Origin: a virus
Reading direction: 5' to 3' (one strand)
Virus record (IMG/VR): IMGVR_UViG_3300035669_000004
Location: 1-38,356 of that record
DNA length: 38,356 nucleotides
In this document: positions 30,749 to 36,136 of the stretch, one piece after another
How positions within the stretch are numbered: the first letter of the stretch is position 1
How the letters are laid out: each line of letters begins with the position of its first letter
The notes under the pieces: generated by a model
What the model was told of the DNA's origin: nothing
What the model saw: the letters and a program-made list of their open reading frames with translations, nothing else
Database searches by the model: none
Position numbers and translations under genes: made by a program

Positions 30749-30918
30749 CCCTCGCCCTCCTCGTTTTCTTCGGGAGGCTCGTAGCAGGGAGAGCCTCTGC
30801 CCGTGCGGCCCATGCAATCAGGGCACCAGTGCCACCTGCGAGCGCGTGCCCAGCGCTCGGCGTGAACCTCGTCCAACACTTCGCGCGGAGGCTCGGGGTC
30901 GTAGTCGTAGTCGGTCAC
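30745..30918 (-). CDS. small Cys-containing early protein
   Basis: The 57-residue product starts at GTG 30918 (GTGA overlap). It is acidic at both ends, with WHWCPDCMGRTGRGSPCYEP in the middle, resembling a zinc ribbon with three Cys. The upstream extension of the frame overlaps the next gene and is rejected. Confidence 0.5.
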   Translation of the reverse strand: MTDYDYDPEPPREVLDEVHAERWARARRWHWCPDCMGRTGRGSPCYEPPEENEEGEG

Positions 30919-31217
30919 GAGGCGTTCCCCGTCGCCTTGGCGATGGCAGCGCGCAGTTCTCGCTCGCCCATGGCGCCGCAGCCTTGCGCGTCGTCCAGAA
31001 ACACTTTCGCGGCAGCGAGGAGTTCCGGTGCAGCCAAGATCAAAGCCGCATTGGCCTCGGCTTCCTCTGGCGACATGTAGAGATGGCTGTAGACGCGGCA
31101 AACGGAGCCAGTGATGGAGCCCACGCCTTCATCTGGAAACTGCGCGGTGATCCACATACCAGAGGGCTCGCTGCTGCCCGCCATCCACGGCCCCGGGGTG
31201 TGCTTGGCCGCGCTCAC
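30915..31217 (-). CDS. conserved HTPGPW-type phage protein
   Basis: The 100-residue product starts KHTPGPWMAGSSEPS, a start shared by many small phage early proteins. The middle has CRVYSHLYMSPEEAEANAALILAAPELLAAAKVFL, in separate helices. Role unknown. Coupled by ATGA to the first gene of the operon. Confidence 0.6.
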   Translation of the reverse strand: MSAAKHTPGPWMAGSSEPSGMWITAQFPDEGVGSITGSVCRVYSHLYMSPEEAEANAALILAAPELLAAAKVFLDDAQGCGAMGERELRAAIAKATGNAS

Positions 31218-31429
31218 AGCCCCGCTCCCCGGATCGCATCAAGGAATGCCTGCTGCTCGATGTACCCCGCGTCTGCTTGACTCGCGCGACTGACGTTCGA
31301 GTTAAGCCAGTCGTCGTCTCCGAACTCCGGCTCGTCGTTGGAAGCTACGAGGTGATTGCCGCCAGCGATCCGCCCGGCAACGCCTTCCCGCTTGATCTGC
31401 CTCGCCTCTCGGCGGCTCGTGTGCGCCAT
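31214..31429 (-). CDS. first gene of the leftward operon; Arg-rich, possible N-like antiterminator
   Basis: The 71-residue product has an Arg-rich N-terminus (TSRREARQIKREG) like the RNA-binding arm of lambdoid N proteins, and then an acidic middle (SNDEPEFGDDDW). It is the first gene after the candidate PL promoter and has a ribosome site GGAGACGAG. A hairpin CTGCTT-CACACC-AAGCAG lies in the leader. N-like antitermination would let RNA polymerase run through the very long operon. The match is by composition and place only. Confidence 0.45.
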   Translation of the reverse strand: MAHTSRREARQIKREGVAGRIAGGNHLVASNDEPEFGDDDWLNSNVSRASQADAGYIEQQAFLDAIRGAGL

Positions 31430-31441
31430 CTCTCGTCTCCT

Positions 31442-31459
31442 TCTGCTTGGTGTGAAGCA
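31442..31459 (-). promoter_or_regulatory. leader hairpin before the first leftward gene
   Basis: CTGCTT and AAGCAG (read on the minus strand) form a 6-bp stem with a 6-base loop CACACC, between the promoter and the start of the Arg-rich gene. Place and size resemble a nut boxB, but the loop differs from lambda and P22, and no boxA is clear. Confidence 0.35.
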
Positions 31460-31467
31460 GTGGGAGA

Positions 31468-31495
31468 AGTTTAGCGCACTAAATCAGAAAAGCAA
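31468..31495 (-). promoter_or_regulatory. candidate leftward early promoter PL
   Basis: On the minus strand TTGCTT (31495-31490), a 16-base spacer and TAAACT (31473-31468). The operator at 31470-31483 covers the -10 element, the arrangement also seen at the candidate PR. The leader to the first gene would be about 30 bases. Confidence 0.5.
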
Positions 31496-31528
31496 GCAAG
31501 CTAAACAGAGACCCTTTAGTGTGCTAAG
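31470..31528. promoter_or_regulatory. left operator array (three sites)
   Basis: Sites TTTAGCGCACTAAA (31470-31483), a half-conserved GCAAGCAAGCTAAA (31492-31505) and TTTAGTGTGCTAAG (31515-31528). Centre spacings are 22 and 23 bases, about two helical turns. The two outer sites are near-perfect palindromes and match the site next to cro. This is the layout of a lambdoid OL. Confidence 0.7.
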
Positions 31529-31540
31529 GATTGCCGACGC

Positions 31541-31566
31541 AAAAAAGCCCGCACGCGGCGGGCTTG
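31541..31566 (-). terminator. terminator of the cI-moron transcript
   Basis: Read on the minus strand: AAGCCCGC, short loop, GCGGGCTT followed by TTTTTTG. Stem of 8 bp. It ends the transcript of cI and the secreted-protein gene before the left operator, keeping it separate from the leftward early operon. Confidence 0.82.
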
Positions 31567-31585
31567 AGGGCCGGGTGCGCTTAGG

Positions 31586-31885
31586 TTAGTAGCGCGGGTA
31601 TCGCGGCAACTGTGGCAGCTGCGGGAGTTGCGGCAACTGCGGCGTGTACTGCGGGTGCGGGTAGCTCGGCGCTTGAGGCGCGTAGGGGTTCACCGTACCT
31701 GCTTGGCCGGTGTACGGGTTCACGTTGCCCTGCGAGCTGTAGTTGTTGGCGCGCGAGTGGTCGGGGTTGCTCTGGTGGTGCCCCTGCACATAAGTGCCGT
31801 CGCTGCGGTAGTACGGGCTGACGTAGTGATCCTGGGCGATGGCCGACACGGCGACCAGCGCCAGGAGCGCGGCGAATTTCTTCAT
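31586..31885 (-). CDS. small secreted protein downstream of cI (lysogeny-expressed moron candidate)
   Basis: The 99-residue product has a signal peptide (MKKFAALLALVAVSAIA, cut before Gln), then DHYVSPYYRSDGTYVQGHHQ and a Pro/Gln/Tyr-rich tail with LPQLPQLPQLP repeats. Proteins beginning this way are familiar from betaproteobacterial genomes and their phages, and are small periplasmic proteins of unknown function. A strong ribosome site (AAGGAGAT) precedes the ATG. It is 44 bases downstream of cI, same strand, before a terminator, so it is probably made in the lysogen like lambda rex genes. Confidence 0.7.
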   Translation of the reverse strand: MKKFAALLALVAVSAIAQDHYVSPYYRSDGTYVQGHHQSNPDHSRANNYSSQGNVNPYTGQAGTVNPYAPQAPSYPHPQYTPQLPQLPQLPQLPRYPRY

Positions 31886-31929
31886 GCTATCTCCTTAGCG
31901 GTGCCCGCGATCCGCACGGGCGCGGACTG

Positions 31930-32595
31930 CTATTCTGGCTTCCACTTGCTGGGCGGCACGACTGCGGCGACGGCCTGCAAGCTCTCCAGCTCCTCCGCAT
32001 AGATGGTCGTCCGCTGGCCGTTGTTGACGGATAGAACCTCGACGCTGTCGCGGCGCTGGTACATCAGCTCCTTGACCATCTTGCGCCCATCCCTGAGCTT
32101 CACCAGCACGTACTCGCCGACCGCTGGGGCTGAATTCGGCTCGATCAGCACGTACCAGCCATCGCGGATAGCTGGCGACATGCTGTTGCCACGCACCCGC
32201 AACCCGTAGGCATCAGGATCCCCGGTGGCCATGTCCACATGCCCGTCACCCGCGCCAGGGATCGAGCTGATTTCTTCGTAATACCCGTGTTCGCCCATTT
32301 TCGCCGTGCCAACGATCGGGATCGAACGGACCCCGCTTCTCCTGCCAGCGTACACGGGGGAAGGGTCTTGCGGCTGAGTTGATTCAACTCGTTTCGGCCC
32401 TTTTCCGGAAATGAGCCAATTCGCACGGTATCCGGTCGCCCGCTCGACCAGAACGGCCTTTTCGCCCTTGATGCTCTTGGTGGTTCCGTTTAACCAAAAA
32501 GTAACAGTTGCCGGAGTTGCGTCCACGGCGCGCGCTAGTTCGGCTGGGCTCATTTTGCCCATCGCTTCCCTGATCCGCTCGCTCAAGCCACTCAT
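31930..32595 (-). CDS. cI: CI-type repressor with S24 peptidase domain
   Basis: The 221-residue product from ATG 32595 has an N-terminal HTH (ELARAVDATPATVTFWLNG, about 19-37) and a C-terminal LexA-like domain with Ser138 in VRGNSMSP and Lys175 in GRKMVKEL; the 37-residue spacing equals that of E. coli LexA. It represses both early promoters in the lysogen. An upstream Met (32640) would put the operator sites inside the gene, so the inner start is preferred, though neither start has a good ribosome site. A canonical Ala-Gly cut site is not obvious; the region near IVGTAKMGEHG is where cleavage would be expected. Confidence 0.88.
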   Translation of the reverse strand: MSGLSERIREAMGKMSPAELARAVDATPATVTFWLNGTTKSIKGEKAVLVERATGYRANWLISGKGPKRVESTQPQDPSPVYAGRRSGVRSIPIVGTAKMGEHGYYEEISSIPGAGDGHVDMATGDPDAYGLRVRGNSMSPAIRDGWYVLIEPNSAPAVGEYVLVKLRDGRKMVKELMYQRRDSVEVLSVNNGQRTTIYAEELESLQAVAAVVPPSKWKPE

Positions 32596-32603
32596 GTCGT
32601 GAA

Positions 32604-32657
32604 TTGAGCCAGCTAAATCGTTAAGTGTGCTTGCGGTCATTGCTTTAGTGTGCTAAA
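32604..32657. promoter_or_regulatory. right operator region between cI and cro
   Basis: TTTAGTGTGCTAAA (32644-32657) is a near-palindrome identical in its core to the outer left sites. A degenerate copy TTAAGTGTGCTTGC (32621-32634) is 23 bases away, and a half site TTGAGCCAGCTAAA (32604-32617) 17 bases further. Together they look like OR with one strong and two weaker sites. Confidence 0.65.
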
Positions 32658-32659
32658 AC
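32631..32659 (+). promoter_or_regulatory. candidate rightward early promoter PR
   Basis: TTGCGG (32631-32636), a 17-base spacer, then TAAAAC (32654-32659). The strong operator overlaps the -10. Transcription would begin at about 32666, only one or two bases before the cro ATG at 32668, so the cro message would be almost leaderless. Confidence 0.45.
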
Positions 32660-32667
32660 ATAGCCCC

Positions 32668-32853
32668 ATGAAGACTGAAACCGCCATCGCTCACGCCGGC
32701 AGCCCGAAGGCGCTCGCCGAACTCCTTGGCATCACGCCAAGCGCGATCTCTCAGTGGGGCGAGGACATGCCAGAGGGGCGCATGTGGCAGTTGCGCGTTC
32801 TGCGCCCCGAGTGGTTCGAGGGAGCCCCAGTCGAAGAACGCAAGGCCGCCTAA
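32668..32853 (+). CDS. cro: Cro repressor (P22-type)
   Basis: The 61-residue product has the small Cro fold pattern: AHAGSPKALAELLGITPSAI followed by SQWGEDMPEGRMWQLRVLRPEWF. It binds the same operators as CI and promotes the lytic path. The ATG at 32668 is chosen over a GTG at 32650, which lies inside the operator. No Shine-Dalgarno sequence precedes it, consistent with a near-leaderless message. Confidence 0.82.
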   Translation: MKTETAIAHAGSPKALAELLGITPSAISQWGEDMPEGRMWQLRVLRPEWFEGAPVEERKAA

Positions 32854-32913
32854 CAACGAATCGGCAAGCAGTACGCCGAACCATTCCCCAACACACGCTA
32901 GAGGAAGAAGTAG

Positions 32914-33138
32914 ATGTACGCCGACCCATCCCTGATCCGGAAACACACCGTGAAGCTGAGCCTGAACGACAACGAGGCTGCCCTTGTTGACGCCCTGGTC
33001 CGCTACACGGGCGAGGAGAAGGCCGCTTTCATTCGCTCGCTGGTTCTGGATCGGGCGATGGAGGTTCTGCATACGAACGATTCTTCCTCTGGTTCGTTCG
33101 CAACGCGAGGGGCGCAGTCGGCCCTCTTTTCCGCCTAA
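32914..33138 (+). CDS. ribbon-helix-helix-like small regulator
   Basis: The 74-residue product, after a GAGGAAGAAG ribosome site, shows HTVKLSLNDNEAALVDALVR and GEEKAAFIRSLVLDRAMEVL: a beta strand followed by two helices, as in Arc/MetJ-type repressors. It is in the cII position of a lambdoid map but does not look like CII. Probably a DNA-binding early regulator. The C-terminal 20 residues are Ser-rich and unstructured. Confidence 0.55.
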   Translation: MYADPSLIRKHTVKLSLNDNEAALVDALVRYTGEEKAAFIRSLVLDRAMEVLHTNDSSSGSFATRGAQSALFSA

Positions 33139-33192
33139 ACCTTTCCTGATAGGCCGCTTTGTTGGCCATTCAAGGTAACCGAAGAAGCACCA

Positions 33193-33378
33193 ATGCGAAC
33201 CGAGCAGACAGCACTGAGCGAGAAGGAACGCCAAGCCGTGGAACAGGTGGCCGCTCAGCGCGGGCTGACCTTCGATGAAGCGGTGGAGGCGATGGCCAAG
33301 GAAGGACTTGCGAGCCGGGTTCGCCGCAGGACGGGGCGACTGCCGGCCAAGGTCTATGACATGAGGAGAAAGCCTTGA
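33193..33378 (+). CDS. conserved small phage protein
   Basis: The 61-residue product reads LSEKERQAVEQVAAQRGLTF then EAVEAMAKEGLASRVRRRTGR with a basic C-terminus. Two helices and a basic tail suggest a DNA- or RNA-binding protein. I recognise it as recurrent at this early position in related phages, function unknown. Ends in a TTGA overlap. Confidence 0.6.
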   Translation: MRTEQTALSEKERQAVEQVAAQRGLTFDEAVEAMAKEGLASRVRRRTGRLPAKVYDMRRKP

Positions 33379-33614
33379 GCAGCATTCTTTCGCCCTTCCG
33401 CTGGAAGGAAACCCCGCGTCCGTCGATCTTCGCTGGAGATACGAAGTTCACGGGTCTGGGCCGAGGCGCCAAGACGCAAAGCCAGATCAGCTCGGAGGCA
33501 GCGGATGCCTACCAGCGCAAGCACGGAAGGTCGTTGGGAACGGTTCACGGCATCTCCGAGGCAGCTGACAAGGGCACTGCTGAACGCTCCTTTGCTCGCA
33601 GGAGGAAGGCATGA
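33375..33614 (+). CDS. hypothetical basic early protein
   Basis: The 79-residue product starts at TTG 33375 (TTGA overlap, ribosome site GAGGAGAA upstream). It is basic and polar with DTKFTGLGRGAKTQSQISSE in the middle and RSFARRRKA at the end. Not recognised. Confidence 0.5.
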   Translation: MSSILSPFRWKETPRPSIFAGDTKFTGLGRGAKTQSQISSEAADAYQRKHGRSLGTVHGISEAADKGTAERSFARRRKA

Positions 33615-33763
33615 ACGACTTCTTCTTCGTGGGCGTGTGCGCGTGGTGCGGCGGCATGTCTCTCGCGTTCGCACTGGTCAAGTGGCGCGACGAGCTTCCT
33701 TGGCGCACCGATGCGGTCAACGCCGTCTTCGGCCTGCTGATGGCCGTGCTGGGGGCGGTATGA
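33611..33763 (+). CDS. 50-residue two-helix membrane protein
   Basis: From ATG 33611 (ATGA overlap) to 33763: starts MNDFFFVGVCAWCGGMSLAF, ends AVFGLLMAVLGAV. Two hydrophobic helices separated by a charged loop KWRDELPWRTD. It has a ribosome site GGAGGAAGG and ends in an ATGA overlap. Possibly an early inner-membrane protein; function unknown. Confidence 0.55.
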   Translation: MNDFFFVGVCAWCGGMSLAFALVKWRDELPWRTDAVNAVFGLLMAVLGAV

Positions 33764-33951
33764 GCGACACCAGCATCCGCCGCGTGAGCATTTCCGATCA
33801 GGCCCGAGCCGCCGCCTGGCGCTTCGTGCAGACGGGAGAGCCGCAAGAAAACCCTCATGCAGGAACGCCAGAAGCTCAAGTCTGGCGCAGCGCCTATGAG
33901 GTGCAAATCCTCGCCCTCAGTGCGGGCGTTGCACTGGAGGTGCAGGCATGA
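33760..33951 (+). CDS. hypothetical early protein
   Basis: The 63-residue product from ATG 33760 has RRVSISDQARAAAWRFVQTG and WRSAYEVQILALSAGVALEV. Short helical protein, coupled on both sides by 4-base overlaps. Unrecognised. Confidence 0.5.
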   Translation: MSDTSIRRVSISDQARAAAWRFVQTGEPQENPHAGTPEAQVWRSAYEVQILALSAGVALEVQA

Positions 33952-34622
33952 CCCGTAAGGAAGTGATCGGAGACGCGACGCTCTATCTGGGTGATTGCCG
34001 CGACATCCTGCCGACCCTGCCGAAGGTGGATGCGGTCATTACGGACCCTCCGTATGGGATCAACTATGCCGCGGCGCCGCTTCCGGTCTATCACGGCGGC
34101 AAGCGAAGTGTTAATCACGGCGCAAGCACGTGGGACGGTCGCCCCGTTGAAGGGCTGGATCACCTTCTTGCACTGGGTAAGACTCAGATTGTTTGGGGCG
34201 GTAACTACTACCCATTGCCGCCGACTCGCGGGTGGTTAACTTGGTTCAAGCCGGATGCCCCGCCGAGTATGGCGAGCCTTGAGCTGGCGTGGACAAACAT
34301 GGACCGGAATGCGCGGCAGTTCACATGGTCTATCGGCGCGACAAACGCCGAGCGTGTTGGACACCCCACCCAAAAGCCGCTTGCGTTGATGCGCTGGTGT
34401 ATTGAGCAGGCAGGCGGCCCCTCGTCAATTTTCGACCCGTTCATGGGTAGTGGCACCACGGGAGTTGCGGCGGCACAAATGGGACTGTCCTTCATAGGCA
34501 TCGAGCGCGAGCCCAATTACTTCGACATCACCTGCCGCCGCATCGAGCAAGCCTACAAGCAGCGCCCCTTATTCGAGCCAGAGCAGGTGAAGACGCCGCA
34601 GCAGATCGGCCTGGAGGTCTAA
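33948..34622 (+). CDS. beta-class DNA methyltransferase (N4-cytosine or N6-adenine)
   Basis: The 224-residue product has motif IV DPPYG (33-37) before motif X-type HPTQKP (139-144) and motif I DPFMGSGTTG (163-172); this order defines the beta class. Motif I and the catalytic DPPY are complete, so it is probably active. It has no partner nuclease, so it is an orphan enzyme protecting phage DNA from restriction or tuning gene expression. The region between the motifs, which holds the target-recognition part, is short. Confidence 0.88.
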   Translation: MTRKEVIGDATLYLGDCRDILPTLPKVDAVITDPPYGINYAAAPLPVYHGGKRSVNHGASTWDGRPVEGLDHLLALGKTQIVWGGNYYPLPPTRGWLTWFKPDAPPSMASLELAWTNMDRNARQFTWSIGATNAERVGHPTQKPLALMRWCIEQAGGPSSIFDPFMGSGTTGVAAAQMGLSFIGIEREPNYFDITCRRIEQAYKQRPLFEPEQVKTPQQIGLEV

Positions 34623-34626
34623 GCAC

Positions 34627-35031
34627 ATGCACACAGCAGCCCCCAATACCTCCATCGACCGCTCCGACAGCCAAACTGCCCCATGTCAGACAGTATCTGA
34701 CTCGCCGTGTGGTGACATCTGTCAGTCGGGGGAGACTCTTGCTGTCAGAAACAGCAGACACAGCAGTAGCGACGACCTGCGCCGAGAGCTTGCCATCCAG
34801 CAGCTCGGGCGCGAAATCGAGGGCTACATGGCTGCGGTGGCGGCGATCAACAACCGCGATCCCCACACCTTTGCCGACTTCGCAGACGCCGCCATGCAAA
34901 GGGGACAGGCCGAACTGGCCCGCCTGGAGATGGAGCGCCTCATTCGCGGCAGAAGCCCAGAGCAGCGGGCTCGGATGCTGGCGGCGCAACGTGCTCGCAT
35001 GGAGCGTGAGCCCGGAGCCGAAAGAAGCTGA
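34627..35031 (+). CDS. hypothetical protein ahead of the replication initiator
   Basis: The 134-residue product has a low-complexity polar N-terminus (DRSDSQTAPCQTVSDSPCGD) and a helical, Arg/Glu-rich C-terminus (QAELARLEMERLIRG, MLAAQRARMERE). Its stop overlaps the next ATG. The DNA for the N-terminus contains small inverted repeats (34685-34755), so the first part may be constrained at the DNA or RNA level. Confidence 0.5.
   Translation: MHTAAPNTSIDRSDSQTAPCQTVSDSPCGDICQSGETLAVRNSRHSSSDDLRRELAIQQLGREIEGYMAAVAAINNRDPHTFADFADAAMQRGQAELARLEMERLIRGRSPEQRARMLAAQRARMEREPGAERS
34685..34755. repeat. cluster of short inverted repeats
   Basis: GTCAGA-CAGTA-TCTGAC (34685-34701), GACA-TC-TGTC (34714-34723) and GCTGT-CAGAA-ACAGC (34741-34755) share CTGTC/GACAG words. 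They may be protein-binding sites near the start of the replication genes, or only chance. Confidence 0.4.
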
Positions 35032-35735
35032 TGGCTGGCGACTGGCTAAAGATGAGCGTGAACCTTCCGGACAAGCCGGAGGTATGGCAGATCGCCGGGA
35101 TGCTGGGGATCGAAGCAGATTCCGTCGTTGGGAAGCTGCTGCGGGTGTGGGCCTGGTTCGATGCTCACACCGAGGATGGTAACGCTGTCGGCGTTACATA
35201 CCCGTTAGTGGATCGTGTCGCTGGTGTTACTGGATTCGCTGAAGCGATGGTGCTGGCCGGGTGGCTGCATCAGAACGGCTCTGTGATGACGGTCCCTCAC
35301 TTTGAGCGTCACAACGGAAAAACCGCGAAGAATCGCGCACTTACGAACGAACGCGTTGCAAAACACCGGAAAAGTAACGATCAAAGTAACGGTGGAAGTA
35401 ACGCTGGCACCGTTACCAAAACCGTTACCAGAGAAGAGAAGAGAAGAGAAGATATAGATACCGGCGGGGCTGACCTTTTCGAGCGTTTCTACGACGCCTA
35501 TCCGAGGAAGGTCGGCAGGGACGCAGCCCGCAAGGCGTTTGCCAAACGCCAAGTCACCGAGGCGCTTCTTGTGACCATGCTCGCTGCCATCAAGCGGCAG
35601 GGGCTGAAGGACCGCTGCGCCAAGGGCGAGTCTCAGTACGTCCCTCATCCTGCGACATGGCTCAACGAAGGCCGCTGGCAGGACGAGGACGGCCAGGTCG
35701 ATGACGACCCCTTTGGCCTGCGGAGGGCGCTGTGA
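35031..35735 (+). CDS. replication initiator (lambda O-like), containing the origin
   Basis: The 234-residue product has an N-terminal winged-helix region (WLKMSVNLPDKPEVWQIAGM, then VVGKLLRVWAWFDAH and LVDRVAGVTGFAEAMVLAGW) typical of phage replication proteins, a linker (about 100-145) and a C-terminal domain with FERFYDAYPRKVGRDAARKAF and YVPHPATWLNEGRW, seen in O-like proteins that contact helicase. The linker is encoded by the iteron and purine-rich segment at 35372-35450, so the origin lies inside the gene as in lambda. Confidence 0.78.
   Translation: MAGDWLKMSVNLPDKPEVWQIAGMLGIEADSVVGKLLRVWAWFDAHTEDGNAVGVTYPLVDRVAGVTGFAEAMVLAGWLHQNGSVMTVPHFERHNGKTAKNRALTNERVAKHRKSNDQSNGGSNAGTVTKTVTREEKRREDIDTGGADLFERFYDAYPRKVGRDAARKAFAKRQVTEALLVTMLAAIKRQGLKDRCAKGESQYVPHPATWLNEGRWQDEDGQVDDDPFGLRRAL
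35372..35455 (+). other. ori: predicted replication origin: iterons plus purine-rich tract
   Basis: AAGTAACG occurs at 35372, 35384 and 35396 (exact 12-base steps), and the inverted CGTTACC at 35411 and 35423 (also 12 bases). Right after comes a tract of GAGAA/GAAGA repeats and GATATAGATA (35431-35460), all purines at first, like the strand-asymmetric unwinding element next to lambda's iterons. Further GGTAACG (35178) and CGTTAC (35192) copies lie upstream in the gene. Confidence 0.68.
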
Positions 35736-36136
35736 TCGAACAGCTTCTCTCGCGTCTGGAGAAGGTCCGTGGCCGCAACGGCTCATGGACTGCCTGCTGC
35801 CCGGCCCACGCCGACAAATCCCCGTCTCTGGCCATCCGTGATGACGGCGGAAAGATCCTGCTTCGCTGCTTTGCCGGCTGCGAGGTTTCCAACATCGTCT
35901 CTGCCATCGGGATGGACATGACCGACCTCTTTCCTCCCAGCGAGCCGAAGTACCCACCAGCGCCCAAGGTCAAGCTCTTTGCCTCTGACCTCCTGCGGGT
36001 GCTCCACATGGAGGCTCAGATCGTCATGGTTGCTGCCTACGACATGGCCAAGGGCAAAGCCCTGTCCGAAGCCGACACGGCCCGCCTGAAGCTCGCGTTT
36101 GAGCGCATCGGCTCTGCGATGGAGGCTGCATCGTGA
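35732..36136 (+). CDS. primase-type zinc-finger protein
   Basis: The 134-residue product starts at GTG (GTGA overlap). Residues about 20-55 show the primase CHC2-type zinc site: CCPAHADKSPSLAI, then LLRCFAGCEVSNIVSAIG. No catalytic primase (TOPRIM) domain follows; the rest is helical. It probably acts with the DnaB-like helicase downstream to recruit or shape primer synthesis. It could be the first half of a primase split between genes. Confidence 0.75.
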   Translation: MIEQLLSRLEKVRGRNGSWTACCPAHADKSPSLAIRDDGGKILLRCFAGCEVSNIVSAIGMDMTDLFPPSEPKYPPAPKVKLFASDLLRVLHMEAQIVMVAAYDMAKGKALSEADTARLKLAFERIGSAMEAAS

